64,000 bases of DNA from NCBI RefSeq assembly GCF_000367365.1, contig NZ_BARF01000064.1, positions 1 to 64,000 of the forward strand, in the 5' to 3' direction. Source of the stretch: Streptomyces prunicolor NBRC 13075. GTDB lineage: Bacteria; Actinomycetota; Actinomycetes; Streptomycetales; Streptomycetaceae. The notes below the pieces were generated by a model, which searched no databases, was not told where the DNA came from, and saw only the letters and a list, made by a program, of their open reading frames with translations. Below are positions 42,882 to 51,215 of the stretch, piece after piece (position 1 is the first letter of the stretch; the number at the start of each line of letters is the position of its first letter). The position numbers and the translations under genes are program-made.

Positions 42882-43883
42882 GTGGATGTTTCCGTGACCC
42901 TGTGGGTCCTGACCATCGTGGGGCTGGCGGCCCTCATCGCGGTCGATTTCTTCATCGGCCGCAAGCCGCATGACGTGTCGATCAAGGAAGCCGGAATCTG
43001 GACGATCGTCTGGATCGCCCTCGCCGGACTCTTCGGACTCGGCCTGCTCGTCTTCGGGGACGGCCAGGCCGGCGGCGAGTTCTTCGCCGGCTTCATCACC
43101 GAGAAGTCGCTGAGCGTCGACAACCTCTTCGTCTTCGTCCTGATCATGGCGAAGTTCGCCGTGCCCTCGCAGTACCAACAGCGGGTGCTGCTCGTCGGCG
43201 TCCTCATAGCCCTGGTCCTGCGGGCCATCTTCATCGCGGCCGGCGCGGCCATCCTCGCCAGCTTCGCGTGGGTCTTCTACATCTTCGGCGCCTTCCTCAT
43301 CTGGACCGCCTGGAAGCTCATCCAGGAGGCCCGCGCCGACGAGGAGGAAGAGGAGTTCGAGGAGAACAAGCTGCTCAAGGCAGCCGAGCGCCGCTTCGGC
43401 GTGGCCGACCGCTACCACGGCACCAAGCTGTGGATCCGGGAGAACGGCAAGCGGGTCATGACCCCGATGCTGGTCGTGATGCTCGCCATCGGTACGACGG
43501 ACGTGCTCTTCGCCCTCGACTCCATCCCCGCGATCTTCGGCCTGACCCAGGACCCGTACATCGTGTTCACGGCCAACGCCTTCGCGCTGATGGGCCTGCG
43601 CCAGCTGTACTTCCTCATCGGCGGCCTGCTCAAGAAGCTGGTCCACCTCAGCTACGGCCTGTCGGTCATCCTCGGCTTCATCGGCGTCAAGCTGGTGCTG
43701 CACGCGCTGCACGAGTCCGGCGTCCATGTCCCGGAGATCTCCATCCCGGTCTCGCTGGGCGTGATCTGCGCGGTCCTGATCGTCACCACGATCACCAGCC
43801 TGATGGCCAACAAGAAGCAGGCGGCGGCCGAGGCGGCCGAGGCCGGGACCGAAGGCGCCCCGAAGGACAGCATCGACGCCTGA
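42882..43883 (+). CDS. TerC-family membrane protein (Alx-like Mn2+ exporter)
   Basis: The 333-aa protein has about nine membrane segments with TerC motifs ITEKSLSVDNLFVFVLIMAKFAVP and GTTDVLFALDSIPAIFGLTQDPYIVFTANAFALMGLRQLYFL; the Asp residues in SVDN and FALDS are the family metal-site acids. An acidic loop (EEEEEFEEN) lies in the middle. Alx/MeeF/TerC proteins export manganese, which agrees with the upstream riboswitch. The GTG start has GGAGGAG nearby. Confidence 0.9.
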   Translation: MDVSVTLWVLTIVGLAALIAVDFFIGRKPHDVSIKEAGIWTIVWIALAGLFGLGLLVFGDGQAGGEFFAGFITEKSLSVDNLFVFVLIMAKFAVPSQYQQRVLLVGVLIALVLRAIFIAAGAAILASFAWVFYIFGAFLIWTAWKLIQEARADEEEEEFEENKLLKAAERRFGVADRYHGTKLWIRENGKRVMTPMLVVMLAIGTTDVLFALDSIPAIFGLTQDPYIVFTANAFALMGLRQLYFLIGGLLKKLVHLSYGLSVILGFIGVKLVLHALHESGVHVPEISIPVSLGVICAVLIVTTITSLMANKKQAAAEAAEAGTEGAPKDSIDA

Positions 43884-43917
43884 CCCACGTCCGACGCAGG
43901 AAGACGCAGGAACACGA

Positions 43918-43964
43918 GCACCGGGAGCACCGCACCATGAATCGCCGACCGCCGCTCCCGGTGC
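43918..43964 (+). terminator. Hairpin after terC
   Basis: GCACCGGGAGC (43918-43928) and GCTCCCGGTGC (43954-43964) are perfect 11-bp complements with a 25-nt loop, 35 nt after the terC stop. Confidence 0.55.
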
Positions 43965-44058
43965 CTCGTCGGATACCCGGCACCCGCGTCCACAGGGCGC
44001 GGGAAGGGCCTCGCAACGCCGGAATGCGGGCCCTGTACGCCTCTGCGAGGATCGCTTC

Positions 44059-45162
44059 ATGATCACTCGGCTCAGGTCGCTCACCAACCGGTGGACGACC
44101 CTCGTACCGGTGCTCGCGGCCGTCCTCCTGGTCTTCACCTGGGGGCGGAAGGATCTGCCTGCCGTGGTCGTTGCCCTGGTGACCCTGGTGCTCGCCGGCG
44201 CCGTGCTGGCCGCGGTGCACCACGCCGAGGTGATCGCCCACCGCGTCGGAGAACCCTTCGGCTCCCTCGTCCTCGCCGTCGCCGTCACGATCATCGAAGT
44301 CGCCCTGATCGTCACCCTGATGGCCGACGGCGGCGACAAGAGCTCGACCCTCGCCAGAGACACCGTCTTCGCGGCCGTCATGATCACCTGCAACGGCATC
44401 GTCGGCCTGGTCCTCATCGTCGCCTCACTGCGCCACGGCACGGCGGTCTTCAACCCCGAGGGCACCGGCGCCGCCCTCGCCACCGTGGCGACGCTGGCCA
44501 CGCTCAGCCTGGTCCTGCCGACCTTCACCACCAGCAAGCCGGGCCCGGAGTTCTCCGGCGCCCAGCTCACCTTCGCCGCGCTCTCCTCACTCGCCCTGTA
44601 CGGCCTCTTCGTGGCCACACAGACCGTGCGGCACCGCGACTACTTCCTGCCGGTCTCCCGGCTGGGCGAGACGATCACCAAGGACCACCACGCGGACGCG
44701 CCCTCCGCCCGCACCGCCCTGATCAGCCTGGGCCTGCTGGGCCTCGCTCTGATCGGCGTGGTCGGACTGGCCAAAGGCGTCTCGCCGACCATCGAGTCCG
44801 GCGTCGAGGCCGCCGGGCTGCACCACGCCGTCGTCGGCGTGATCATCGCGCTGCTCGTGCTGCTCCCCGAGACCATCGCCGCCCTGCGTTCCGCCCGCCG
44901 CGACCGGGTGCAGACCAGCCTCAACCTCGCGCTCGGCTCCGCGATGGCCAGCATCGGCCTCACCATCCCCGCCGTAGCCCTCGCGTCCATCTGGCTCTCC
45001 GGGCCGCTCGTCCTCGGCCTCGGCTCCACGCACATGGTGCTGCTCGCCCTGACGGTCGTGGTGAGTTCGCTGACGGTGGTGCCGGGACGGGCGACACCGC
45101 TCCAGGGCGGAGTCCATCTGGTGCTGTTCGCGGCGTACTTGGAGCTGGCGATCAATCCGTAA
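44059..45162 (+). CDS. chaA: Ca2+/H+ antiporter
   Basis: The 367-aa protein is a Na+/Ca2+-exchanger-superfamily antiporter of the ChaA type with about eleven membrane segments. The two inverted alpha-repeat motifs are GEPFGSLVLAVAVTIIEVALI and LLPETIAALRSARRDRVQTSLNLALGSAMASIGLTIP, each with its conserved Glu. It expels Ca2+ or Na+ in exchange for protons. It lies behind terC, making a metal-homeostasis pair. Confidence 0.88.
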   Translation: MITRLRSLTNRWTTLVPVLAAVLLVFTWGRKDLPAVVVALVTLVLAGAVLAAVHHAEVIAHRVGEPFGSLVLAVAVTIIEVALIVTLMADGGDKSSTLARDTVFAAVMITCNGIVGLVLIVASLRHGTAVFNPEGTGAALATVATLATLSLVLPTFTTSKPGPEFSGAQLTFAALSSLALYGLFVATQTVRHRDYFLPVSRLGETITKDHHADAPSARTALISLGLLGLALIGVVGLAKGVSPTIESGVEAAGLHHAVVGVIIALLVLLPETIAALRSARRDRVQTSLNLALGSAMASIGLTIPAVALASIWLSGPLVLGLGSTHMVLLALTVVVSSLTVVPGRATPLQGGVHLVLFAAYLELAINP

Positions 45163-45170
45163 CGCGCGCA

Positions 45171-45204
45171 GTTCCGTGGCGCGAGGCGTTCCGTAGCGTG
45201 AGGT
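45171..45204. repeat. 17-bp direct repeats beside the LacI operator
   Basis: GTTCCGTGGCGCGAGGC and GTTCCGTAGCGTGAGGT are adjacent 17-bp copies, with the start of a third (GTTCCGG) at 45205. They abut the palindrome at 45218. Confidence 0.7.
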
Positions 45205-45217
45205 GTTCCGGACGGCA

Positions 45218-45243
45218 CGTAAACGCTTGCGCAAGCCTTTACG
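45218..45243. promoter_or_regulatory. Orphan LacI-type operator between convergent genes
   Basis: A 26-bp palindrome with one mismatched pair; its core is CGTAAACGCTTGCGCAAG. It differs from the operator before the LacI gene (57241-57266) at only two positions. It lies between the 3' ends of chaA and the MHS transporter, where no gene starts. Confidence 0.7.
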
Positions 45244-45296
45244 TCCCCTGCCGCTCTACGTCCGCGGCTGCTTTACGTCACCCGCCGCGCAAGCCC

Positions 45297-46607
45297 TCAC
45301 CTGGCGACCGGCTCCACCACTGCCACCTCCACCTCCACCGGTCGAGTCTCCGGCAGCAGCGCGAAGCAGCCCAGGCTGAACAGCGCGACCCCCGTCAGAT
45401 AGGCGCCCACGCCCCAGGGGACACGGCCGCTGTGCTCGGCGAGCGCCGTCGCCACGATCGGGGTGAGCGCGCCGCCGAGAACCCCGCCGAGGTTGTAGCC
45501 GACGGCGGCGCCCGTGCAGCGCACCCGAGGCTCGTACAGCTCCGGCAGATACGCGCCGAGCACGGCGAACATCGTCACGAACGCGAGCAGCGCCCCGAGG
45601 AACCCGAGGAACATCAGCAGCGGCGCACCCGTGGCGAGCAGCGCGACCATCGGGAACATCCACAGCGCGGCGGCCGTGCACCCCAGCAGACACAGCGGAC
45701 GGCGCCCGTAGCGGTCGCTCAGCAGCGCCACCAGCGGGGTCAGCGAGCCCTTCACCACCACGGCGGCCATGATGCAGGCCAGCATCTCGGTACGGCCGAC
45801 CCCGAGCCGCTCCGTGCCGTAGGCGAGGGACCACGTCGTCACCGCGTAGAAGATGGCGTATCCCACCGATAGTGCCCCGGCGGTCAGCAGCACCAACCGC
45901 CAGTGCTCGCGCGCGACTTCGGCGAGCGGCACACGCGCGTGGTCGTCGATTTCGAGGAACCGGGGGCTCTCGACGAGCGACGAACGCAGCCACAGTCCGC
46001 CGAGGGCCAGTGCCCCGGCCACCCAGAACGGCACGCGCCAGCCCCACTGCGCGAACTGCGCGTCGGTCAGGGCCGCCGACAGCGCCAGCATCACGCCGTT
46101 GGCCAGCAGGAATCCCACCGCGGGCCCGATCTGCGGAAAGCTCGACCACAGCCCGCGCCGCCCGGCCGGCGCGTGCTCGGCGGTCAGCAGCACCGCCCCG
46201 CCCCACTCCCCGCCGAGCCCAAGCCCCTGCAGGAAACGCAGCACCAGAAGGAGCACGGGAGCGGCCACCCCGATCGAGCCGTACGACGGAACACAGCCGA
46301 CCGCGACCGTCGAGGCACCGGTCAGCAGCAGCGAGGCGACGAGGACCGGCCGTCGTCCGCGCCGGTCCCCGAAGTGCCCGAACAGGATCGAGCCCAACGG
46401 CCGCGCCACGAAGCCCACACCGAACGTTCCGAAGGCGGCCAGCGTCGCCGCCACCGGCGAGAACGTCGGGAAGAACAGGGGGCCGAGAACCAGGGCCGCC
46501 GCCGTGCCGTAGACGAAGAAGTCGTAGAACTCGATCGCGGTCCCGGCGAGGGAGGCGGCCGCGAGGCGCAGCATGGAAGGTGTTCTTACGGTGTGTACAT
46601 CGTGCAT
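45297..46607 (-). CDS. MFS transporter of the MHS (metabolite:H+ symporter) family
   Basis: The 436-aa protein has twelve membrane segments and MHS landmarks: LAGTAIEFYDFFVYGTAAALV at the first helix, RPLGSILFGHFGDRRGRRPVL (the MFS loop) and RFLQGLGLGGEWGGAVLL. MHS members import organic acids such as shikimate, citrate or alpha-ketoglutarate. It is divergent from aroQ; a role in shikimate/quinate uptake is tempting, but rests only on that neighbour. Confidence 0.85.
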   Translation of the reverse strand: MHDVHTVRTPSMLRLAAASLAGTAIEFYDFFVYGTAAALVLGPLFFPTFSPVAATLAAFGTFGVGFVARPLGSILFGHFGDRRGRRPVLVASLLLTGASTVAVGCVPSYGSIGVAAPVLLLVLRFLQGLGLGGEWGGAVLLTAEHAPAGRRGLWSSFPQIGPAVGFLLANGVMLALSAALTDAQFAQWGWRVPFWVAGALALGGLWLRSSLVESPRFLEIDDHARVPLAEVAREHWRLVLLTAGALSVGYAIFYAVTTWSLAYGTERLGVGRTEMLACIMAAVVVKGSLTPLVALLSDRYGRRPLCLLGCTAAALWMFPMVALLATGAPLLMFLGFLGALLAFVTMFAVLGAYLPELYEPRVRCTGAAVGYNLGGVLGGALTPIVATALAEHSGRVPWGVGAYLTGVALFSLGCFALLPETRPVEVEVAVVEPVAR

Positions 46608-46747
46608 GCCGCGTCAACTACCCACAGTGAGCAACGGTTACGGGGGCGCGTGGTGGTGCGGAGAGGTCGTGATAGACCGGGTCCGAGCAGCGGCCGTCCA
46701 CCGGCGGCCCCGCCTCGAACGAGATGTCCGAACGGACCGGAGGAACC

Positions 46748-47221
46748 GTGCCCCGCACCCTGGCCAACGCCCCGATCATGATCCTCAACGGCCCCAACCT
46801 GAACCTCCTGGGCCAGCGTCAGCCGGAGATCTACGGCTCCGACACGCTCGCCGACGTCGAGGCCCTGTGCGTCAAGGCGGCGGTCGGGCACGGCGGCACG
46901 GTGGACTTCCGGCAGTCCAACCACGAGGGCGAACTGGTCGACTGGATCCACGAGGCACGCCTGAACCACTGCGGCATCGTGATCAACCCGGCCGCCTACT
47001 CGCACACCTCGGTCGCGATCCTGGATGCCCTCAACACCTGTGACGGGCTGCCAGTGGTGGAGGTCCACATCTCCAACATCCACCAGCGCGAGTCGTTCCG
47101 GCACCACTCGTACGTCTCGCTGCGCGCCGACGGCGTCATCGCGGGGTGCGGGGTGCAGGGGTACGTGTTCGGCGTGGAGCGGGTCGCCGCGCTGGCGGGG
47201 GCGGGGAAGGCCGACGCGTAA
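46748..47221 (+). CDS. aroQ: Type II 3-dehydroquinate dehydratase
   Basis: The 157-aa protein is the dodecameric enzyme that dehydrates 3-dehydroquinate in the shikimate pathway. Motifs are LNGPNLNLLGQRQPEIYG (with the catalytic Tyr and flexible loop Arg), FRQSNHEGELVDWIHEA, INPAAYSHTSVAI and VEVHISNIHQRESFRHHS (catalytic His). The GTG at 46748 gives the normal family length and has GGAGG upstream; an in-frame ATG at 46724 is less likely. Confidence 0.93.
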   Translation: MPRTLANAPIMILNGPNLNLLGQRQPEIYGSDTLADVEALCVKAAVGHGGTVDFRQSNHEGELVDWIHEARLNHCGIVINPAAYSHTSVAILDALNTCDGLPVVEVHISNIHQRESFRHHSYVSLRADGVIAGCGVQGYVFGVERVAALAGAGKADA

Positions 47222-47289
47222 GACGTAGGGCGGTAAGGATCGACCTCCTGGCTCACGCCTCTTACAGACCACCAGTTACAGACGCCCCG

Positions 47290-48051
47290 TCACAGCCGGC
47301 CCGCCTCCACGATCCGTCGCAGGAAGCGCTGCGTGCGCTCCTGCTGCGGGTCGCCGAAGATCTGCTGGGCGGTGCCGCGCTCCAGGACGACGCCTCCGTC
47401 CAGGAAACACACCTGGTCGGCGACGTCCCGGGCGAAGCCCATCTCGTGCGTGGCCAGCACCATGGTCATGCCCTCGTCCTTCAAGTCCCGCACCACGGCG
47501 AGCACTTCACCGACCAACTCCGGGTCGAGCGCGGCGGTGATCTCGTCGAAGAGCAGCAGCCGGGGACGTACGGCCAGGGCGCGCACGATCGCCACGCGCT
47601 GCTGCTGACCACCGCTCAGCCGGTCCGGATACGCGCCCGCCTTGTCCCCGAGCCCGAGCCGCTCCAGGAGCTCACGCGCGTGTGCCTCGGCCTCCGCGCG
47701 GGAGACGCCGTGCACGCGGCGCGGGGCGAGGGTGATGTTCTCCAGGACGGTCATGTGCGGGAACAGGTTGTACGCCTGGAAGACCACGCCGATACGGCGC
47801 CGTATCGCGTCCGGGTCGACGCGCGGGTCGGTGATCTCCTCGCCATCCAGCCAGATCGCGCCGTCGTCGATGTCCTCCAGGAGGTTCGCGCACCGCAGCA
47901 GCGTCGACTTGCCGGAACCGGAGGCGCCGATCAGCGCGGTCACGGTGTGCGGAGGGACCTCCAAGTCGACGTCTCGGAGGACGACCGACGTACCGAAGGT
48001 CTTGCGGACGGACTCCATGCGCAGCACGGGAGAGGTGTTGTCGTCGCTCAT
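47290..48051 (-). CDS. Polar amino-acid ABC transporter ATPase
   Basis: The 253-aa ATPase has Walker A GASGSGKST, Q-loop FQAYNLFPHMTVLENI, signature RLSGGQQQRVAIVRAL, Walker B LLLFDEITAALDPELVGEVL and switch ATHEMGFARDVAD, which are diagnostic of GlnQ/HisP-type importers. The Glu after Walker B Asp is present; EITAALD replaces the usual EPTSALD. Its ATG overlaps the permease stop, and it is the last gene of a three-gene operon. Confidence 0.93.
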   Translation of the reverse strand: MSDDNTSPVLRMESVRKTFGTSVVLRDVDLEVPPHTVTALIGASGSGKSTLLRCANLLEDIDDGAIWLDGEEITDPRVDPDAIRRRIGVVFQAYNLFPHMTVLENITLAPRRVHGVSRAEAEAHARELLERLGLGDKAGAYPDRLSGGQQQRVAIVRALAVRPRLLLFDEITAALDPELVGEVLAVVRDLKDEGMTMVLATHEMGFARDVADQVCFLDGGVVLERGTAQQIFGDPQQERTQRFLRRIVEAGRL

Positions 48052-48965
48052 GTCGTGCCTCCCTGGGCGCGCTGCCGGTCCATCCGCGCGGTCACCCAGT
48101 CCGTGAAGCGGGTCATCGGGATGGTCAACGCCACGAAGACGAGCCCCGCGACGATGTACGGCGTGTAGTTCAGGGCGCGCTGCGCGATGATGTCGGACGC
48201 CCTTACGGCGTCGATCGCGCCGCCGATCGACACGAGCCCGGTGTCCTTCTGGAGGGACACCAGATCGTTCAACAAGGGCGGCACCTGCCGGCGTACGGCC
48301 TGGGGGAGCACCACGTGCCGCAGCGCCTGCCGGTTGCTCAGGCCCAGCGAGCGGGCCGCGGCGCGCTGCGAGGGGTGCACGGACTCGATGCCCGCGCGGA
48401 ACACCTCGGCGACGTACGCCGAGTACGTCAGCGTCAGCGCCGCACCGCCCAGCCACACGGGGTCGACGGTCACGCCCTGGAGGCGCAGAGCGGGCACTCC
48501 GAAGACCACGATCATCAGGTTGATGATGAGCGGCAGCCCGCGGAAGAAGTCCGTGTACGCCGCCGCCAGCACCCGAAGCGGGAAGAACACCGGTCCGCGC
48601 AGGGTGCGCGCGATGGCGATCAGCATGCCCAGGACGAGCACCAGCACGCCGCAGATCAGCAGCAGCCGGATGTTCAGCCAGAGGCCTTCGAGGACCTTGG
48701 GGAACGCCTCGCGCGCGTAGTGCCCGTCGAAGAAGGTCTCCTTGGTGCGCTCCCAGCCCGGCGCGCTGACCACGACCACATACAGGACGACGGCCGTGAC
48801 CAGGGTCGACACCGCGGCGATCGCGGTCGCGCGACGGGCACGCGTGCGCTTGTGCCGCTCGCGGTCCAGACGCCGCTGCGAGGGGACGTACGCGTCGCCC
48901 CCGCCGGGCATGTCGCCCTTGTCGTCCGCGGCCTTCCGGCCCGACTCGTCCTTCACCACGGTCAC
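48048..48965 (-). CDS. Polar amino-acid ABC transporter permease
   Basis: The 305-aa permease has a charged N-terminal extension, an isolated membrane helix (AIAAVSTLVTAVVLYVVVVSA) and the HisM-type domain with the EAA loop AARSLGLSNRQALRHVVLPQAVRRQVPPLLND. It is coupled by GTGA and ATGA overlaps to the binding protein upstream and the ATPase downstream. Confidence 0.9.
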   Translation of the reverse strand: MTVVKDESGRKAADDKGDMPGGGDAYVPSQRRLDRERHKRTRARRATAIAAVSTLVTAVVLYVVVVSAPGWERTKETFFDGHYAREAFPKVLEGLWLNIRLLLICGVLVLVLGMLIAIARTLRGPVFFPLRVLAAAYTDFFRGLPLIINLMIVVFGVPALRLQGVTVDPVWLGGAALTLTYSAYVAEVFRAGIESVHPSQRAAARSLGLSNRQALRHVVLPQAVRRQVPPLLNDLVSLQKDTGLVSIGGAIDAVRASDIIAQRALNYTPYIVAGLVFVALTIPMTRFTDWVTARMDRQRAQGGTT

Positions 48966-49846
48966 TTGAGGACCGGGGCGTCGACGGCGTCGGAGAGCCA
49001 CTGCTTCTCCAGCTTCGCCAGCGTGCCGTCCTTGCGGAGGGCGTCCACGGCCGACGACACGCACGACGTGAGGTCGCTGCCCTTGTCGAGGACGAGTCCG
49101 AACTGCTCGGGCGTGCCGCCCTGGTTCTCGAACTGGCCGACGATCTTGGCGTTGGTGACCTCGGCGGAGGTGATGTAGAAGGCGGTCGGCAGGTCGACGA
49201 CGATCGCGTCGACCTGGCCGTTCTTGAGCGCGGAGACGGCCTGGTCGTTCTTGGAGAACGCGGCCTCCTGCTGCGTCGGCTTCACCACGTCGCTGATGTA
49301 GTTCAGGCTCGTGGTGCCGACCTGGGCGCCCAGCTTGAGGCCCTTGAGGCCCGCGATGCTCGTCGCCTTGGCGGCCTTGCTGCCCTTGAGCGCGATGACG
49401 GCCTGACGCACGTCGTAGTAGCCGGACGAGAAGTCGACGGCCTTCTTGCGCTCGGGGCTGATCGACACCTGATTGATGTCGAAGTCGAAGGTCTTCACGC
49501 CGGGCGCGAAGGCCTTGTTGAAGGGGACGCTCTGCCAGACGACGGCACTCTTGTCGTAGCCGAGCTGCTTCGCCACGGCGTACGCGACCGCCGACTCGAA
49601 GCCCTTGCCGTTGGCGGGCTTGTCGTCCTCGAACCACGGCTCGTACGCCGGCTCGTCCGTGGCGATCGTCAGCTTGCCGGAGGTCTGGGTGGCCAACTTG
49701 CCCTTGGCGCAGGTGGTCGCGGTCGAACCGGAGGCCTGGTCGGAGGCTTTGTCCTCCGGTTGCGGAGCACAGCCGACGGCGGTGGCGAGCAGGGCTACGG
49801 TTGCGGCGGATATCGCGCGGCGCAGTACGCGAGGGGCAAGGTGCAT
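48962..49846 (-). CDS. Polar amino-acid ABC transporter binding lipoprotein
   Basis: The 294-aa protein has a lipoprotein signal (VALLATAVGC, lipobox TAVGC) and an SBP-3 domain: LTIATDEPAYEPWFEDDKP, GFESAVAYAVAKQLGY, FDFDINQVSISPERKKAVDFSSGYYDV and GLKLGAQVGTTSLNYI. Such proteins bind polar amino acids or opines outside the membrane and feed the permease. The ATG has a poor Shine-Dalgarno. The ligand is unknown. Confidence 0.9.
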   Translation of the reverse strand: MHLAPRVLRRAISAATVALLATAVGCAPQPEDKASDQASGSTATTCAKGKLATQTSGKLTIATDEPAYEPWFEDDKPANGKGFESAVAYAVAKQLGYDKSAVVWQSVPFNKAFAPGVKTFDFDINQVSISPERKKAVDFSSGYYDVRQAVIALKGSKAAKATSIAGLKGLKLGAQVGTTSLNYISDVVKPTQQEAAFSKNDQAVSALKNGQVDAIVVDLPTAFYITSAEVTNAKIVGQFENQGGTPEQFGLVLDKGSDLTSCVSSAVDALRKDGTLAKLEKQWLSDAVDAPVLK

Positions 49847-50150
49847 GGCGGGAGAGTGACAGCCGAACGTCCTGATTGTCCAGGTCACAGCTTTAATTGT
49901 CCGCATAGTGGGAACACGTGTTGCGCTCTTGTGAACAGCACCTGTGGGGTGCCGATTCCGCGACGCGCGCCGGGGCCGCCGGTCTAGGGCGGGGTCGATG
50001 GACCGGCGGCCCATCCGCGCAGGAGCCGTCGTCCTGAGCGGGGCTGCTTCCAGTTGACCGCGCAACCACGTACGACGGGAGCGCGCGCGGGACACCGGCG
50101 CGTGCGAAGGATTCACACGGGGCGCGCACGCACCGATTCACGCCGCCCTC
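49847..50150. other. Intergenic region upstream of the amino-acid ABC operon
   Basis: 304 bp. The left part (49870-49915) is AT-richer (TTTAATTGTCCGCATAGTGG) and probably holds the operon promoter on the minus strand. The middle contains a terminator-like hairpin (49976-50009) below the MBL hydrolase gene. No gene is supported. Confidence 0.5.
49976..50009 (-). terminator. Hairpin after the MBL-fold hydrolase
   Basis: CCGCCGGTC and GACCGGCGG pair perfectly over 9 bp with a 16-nt loop, 140 nt beyond the hydrolase stop. Confidence 0.4.
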
Positions 50151-50807
50151 TTACCACCCGCGCGCGTGCCACTCCGGCAGGTGTGGGCGCTCCGCGCCCA
50201 GGGTCGTGTCGTTGCCGTGTCCCGGGTAGACCCAGGTCTCGTCCGGGAGCGTGCCGAAGATCTTCGTCTCGACGTCGCGGATCAGGCTCGCGAACGCCTC
50301 CGGATCCTTCCAGGTGTTGCCCACACCGCCCGGGAACAGGCAGTCCCCGGTGAACACATGAGGATGCCCGTGCGGGTCGTCATAGACGAGCGCGATCGAG
50401 CCCGGCGTATGACCCACGAGGTGACGCGCGGTCAACTCGACCTGGCCCACCCGGATCGTGTCGCCGTCGTCGACCAGGACGTCGGTCGGCACCGGGATGC
50501 CGTCGGCGTCTTCGCGACCCGCGTACGTACGCGCGCGCGTGGCCGTCACGACCTCGGCGAGCGCCTGCCAGTGGTCGCCGTGCTGGTGGGTGGTGACGAC
50601 GGACGCGATGCCGTCGTCACCGATCGTGCCGAGCAGGGTCTCCGCGTCGTTGGCCGCGTCGATCAGCAACTGCTCGTCCGTGGCCCGGCAGCGCAGCAGA
50701 TAGGCGTTGTTGTTCATGGGCCCGACCGCGATCTTCGTGATCATCAGGTCCGTGAGCTCGTGCACATCCGCCGGTCCACCGACCGTGACCTCGCCGCTGT
50801 ACGTCAT
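50151..50807 (-). CDS. MBL-fold hydrolase (glyoxalase II-like)
   Basis: The 218-aa protein has the complete metallo-beta-lactamase set: VVTTHQHGDHWQAL (HxHxDH), RHLVGHTPGSIALVY, FTGDCLFPGGVGNTW and VYPGHGNDTTLGAERPHL. It probably hydrolyses a thioester such as S-lactoyl-mycothiol or acts as a persulfide-type hydrolase. The ATG has TAGGCT 7 nt upstream on the minus strand, suggesting a leaderless message. Confidence 0.88.
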   Translation of the reverse strand: MTYSGEVTVGGPADVHELTDLMITKIAVGPMNNNAYLLRCRATDEQLLIDAANDAETLLGTIGDDGIASVVTTHQHGDHWQALAEVVTATRARTYAGREDADGIPVPTDVLVDDGDTIRVGQVELTARHLVGHTPGSIALVYDDPHGHPHVFTGDCLFPGGVGNTWKDPEAFASLIRDVETKIFGTLPDETWVYPGHGNDTTLGAERPHLPEWHARGW

Positions 50808-50924
50808 GGCGGTCAGCCTAGTGCGTTCGCGGAGACGTTCCGAAGGGACTGCCGACCGTCGGATGTTCGAGCGCGGGACCGTGACGCCTTGCCCGCCGTG
50901 GCAACGGAAGCCGATCATTCGCCC

Positions 50925-51215
50925 ATGAGACCCGAAGTGCGTGCGTTCGTCGCCGACGGCCCGCTCCCCGACTGGGACGCGAGCGAAGAGGAGATCGACC
51001 GACGCGTCCGGCAGCTCGACGCGATCGGGAAGCCGGTCACGGGAGAGGAAGCGCGGGCGCTCGTCGCCTGCTTCGGCCCGGACGACTGCTACGGAGTCGC
51101 CTGGACGCTCCTTCACCTCATCGAGACCGGCCCGAACCCCGTGCTCACCGTCGAACCCGCACCCGACGCCAACGAGTGGCACCGGAGGCTCTACGACCGG
51201 GCCGTGGGTCTATAG
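50925..51215 (+). CDS. Small conserved hypothetical protein (96 aa)
   Basis: The 96-aa acidic protein has no recognised domain (ASEEEIDRRVRQLDAIGKPVTGEEARALVACFGPDDCYGVAWTLLHLIET, cited in part: GPDDCYGVAWTLLHLIET near the middle). It looks like a genuine soluble helical protein with normal codon bias. Its stop codon overlaps the stop of the convergent gene in a CTATAG palindrome. Confidence 0.65.
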   Translation: MRPEVRAFVADGPLPDWDASEEEIDRRVRQLDAIGKPVTGEEARALVACFGPDDCYGVAWTLLHLIETGPNPVLTVEPAPDANEWHRRLYDRAVGL

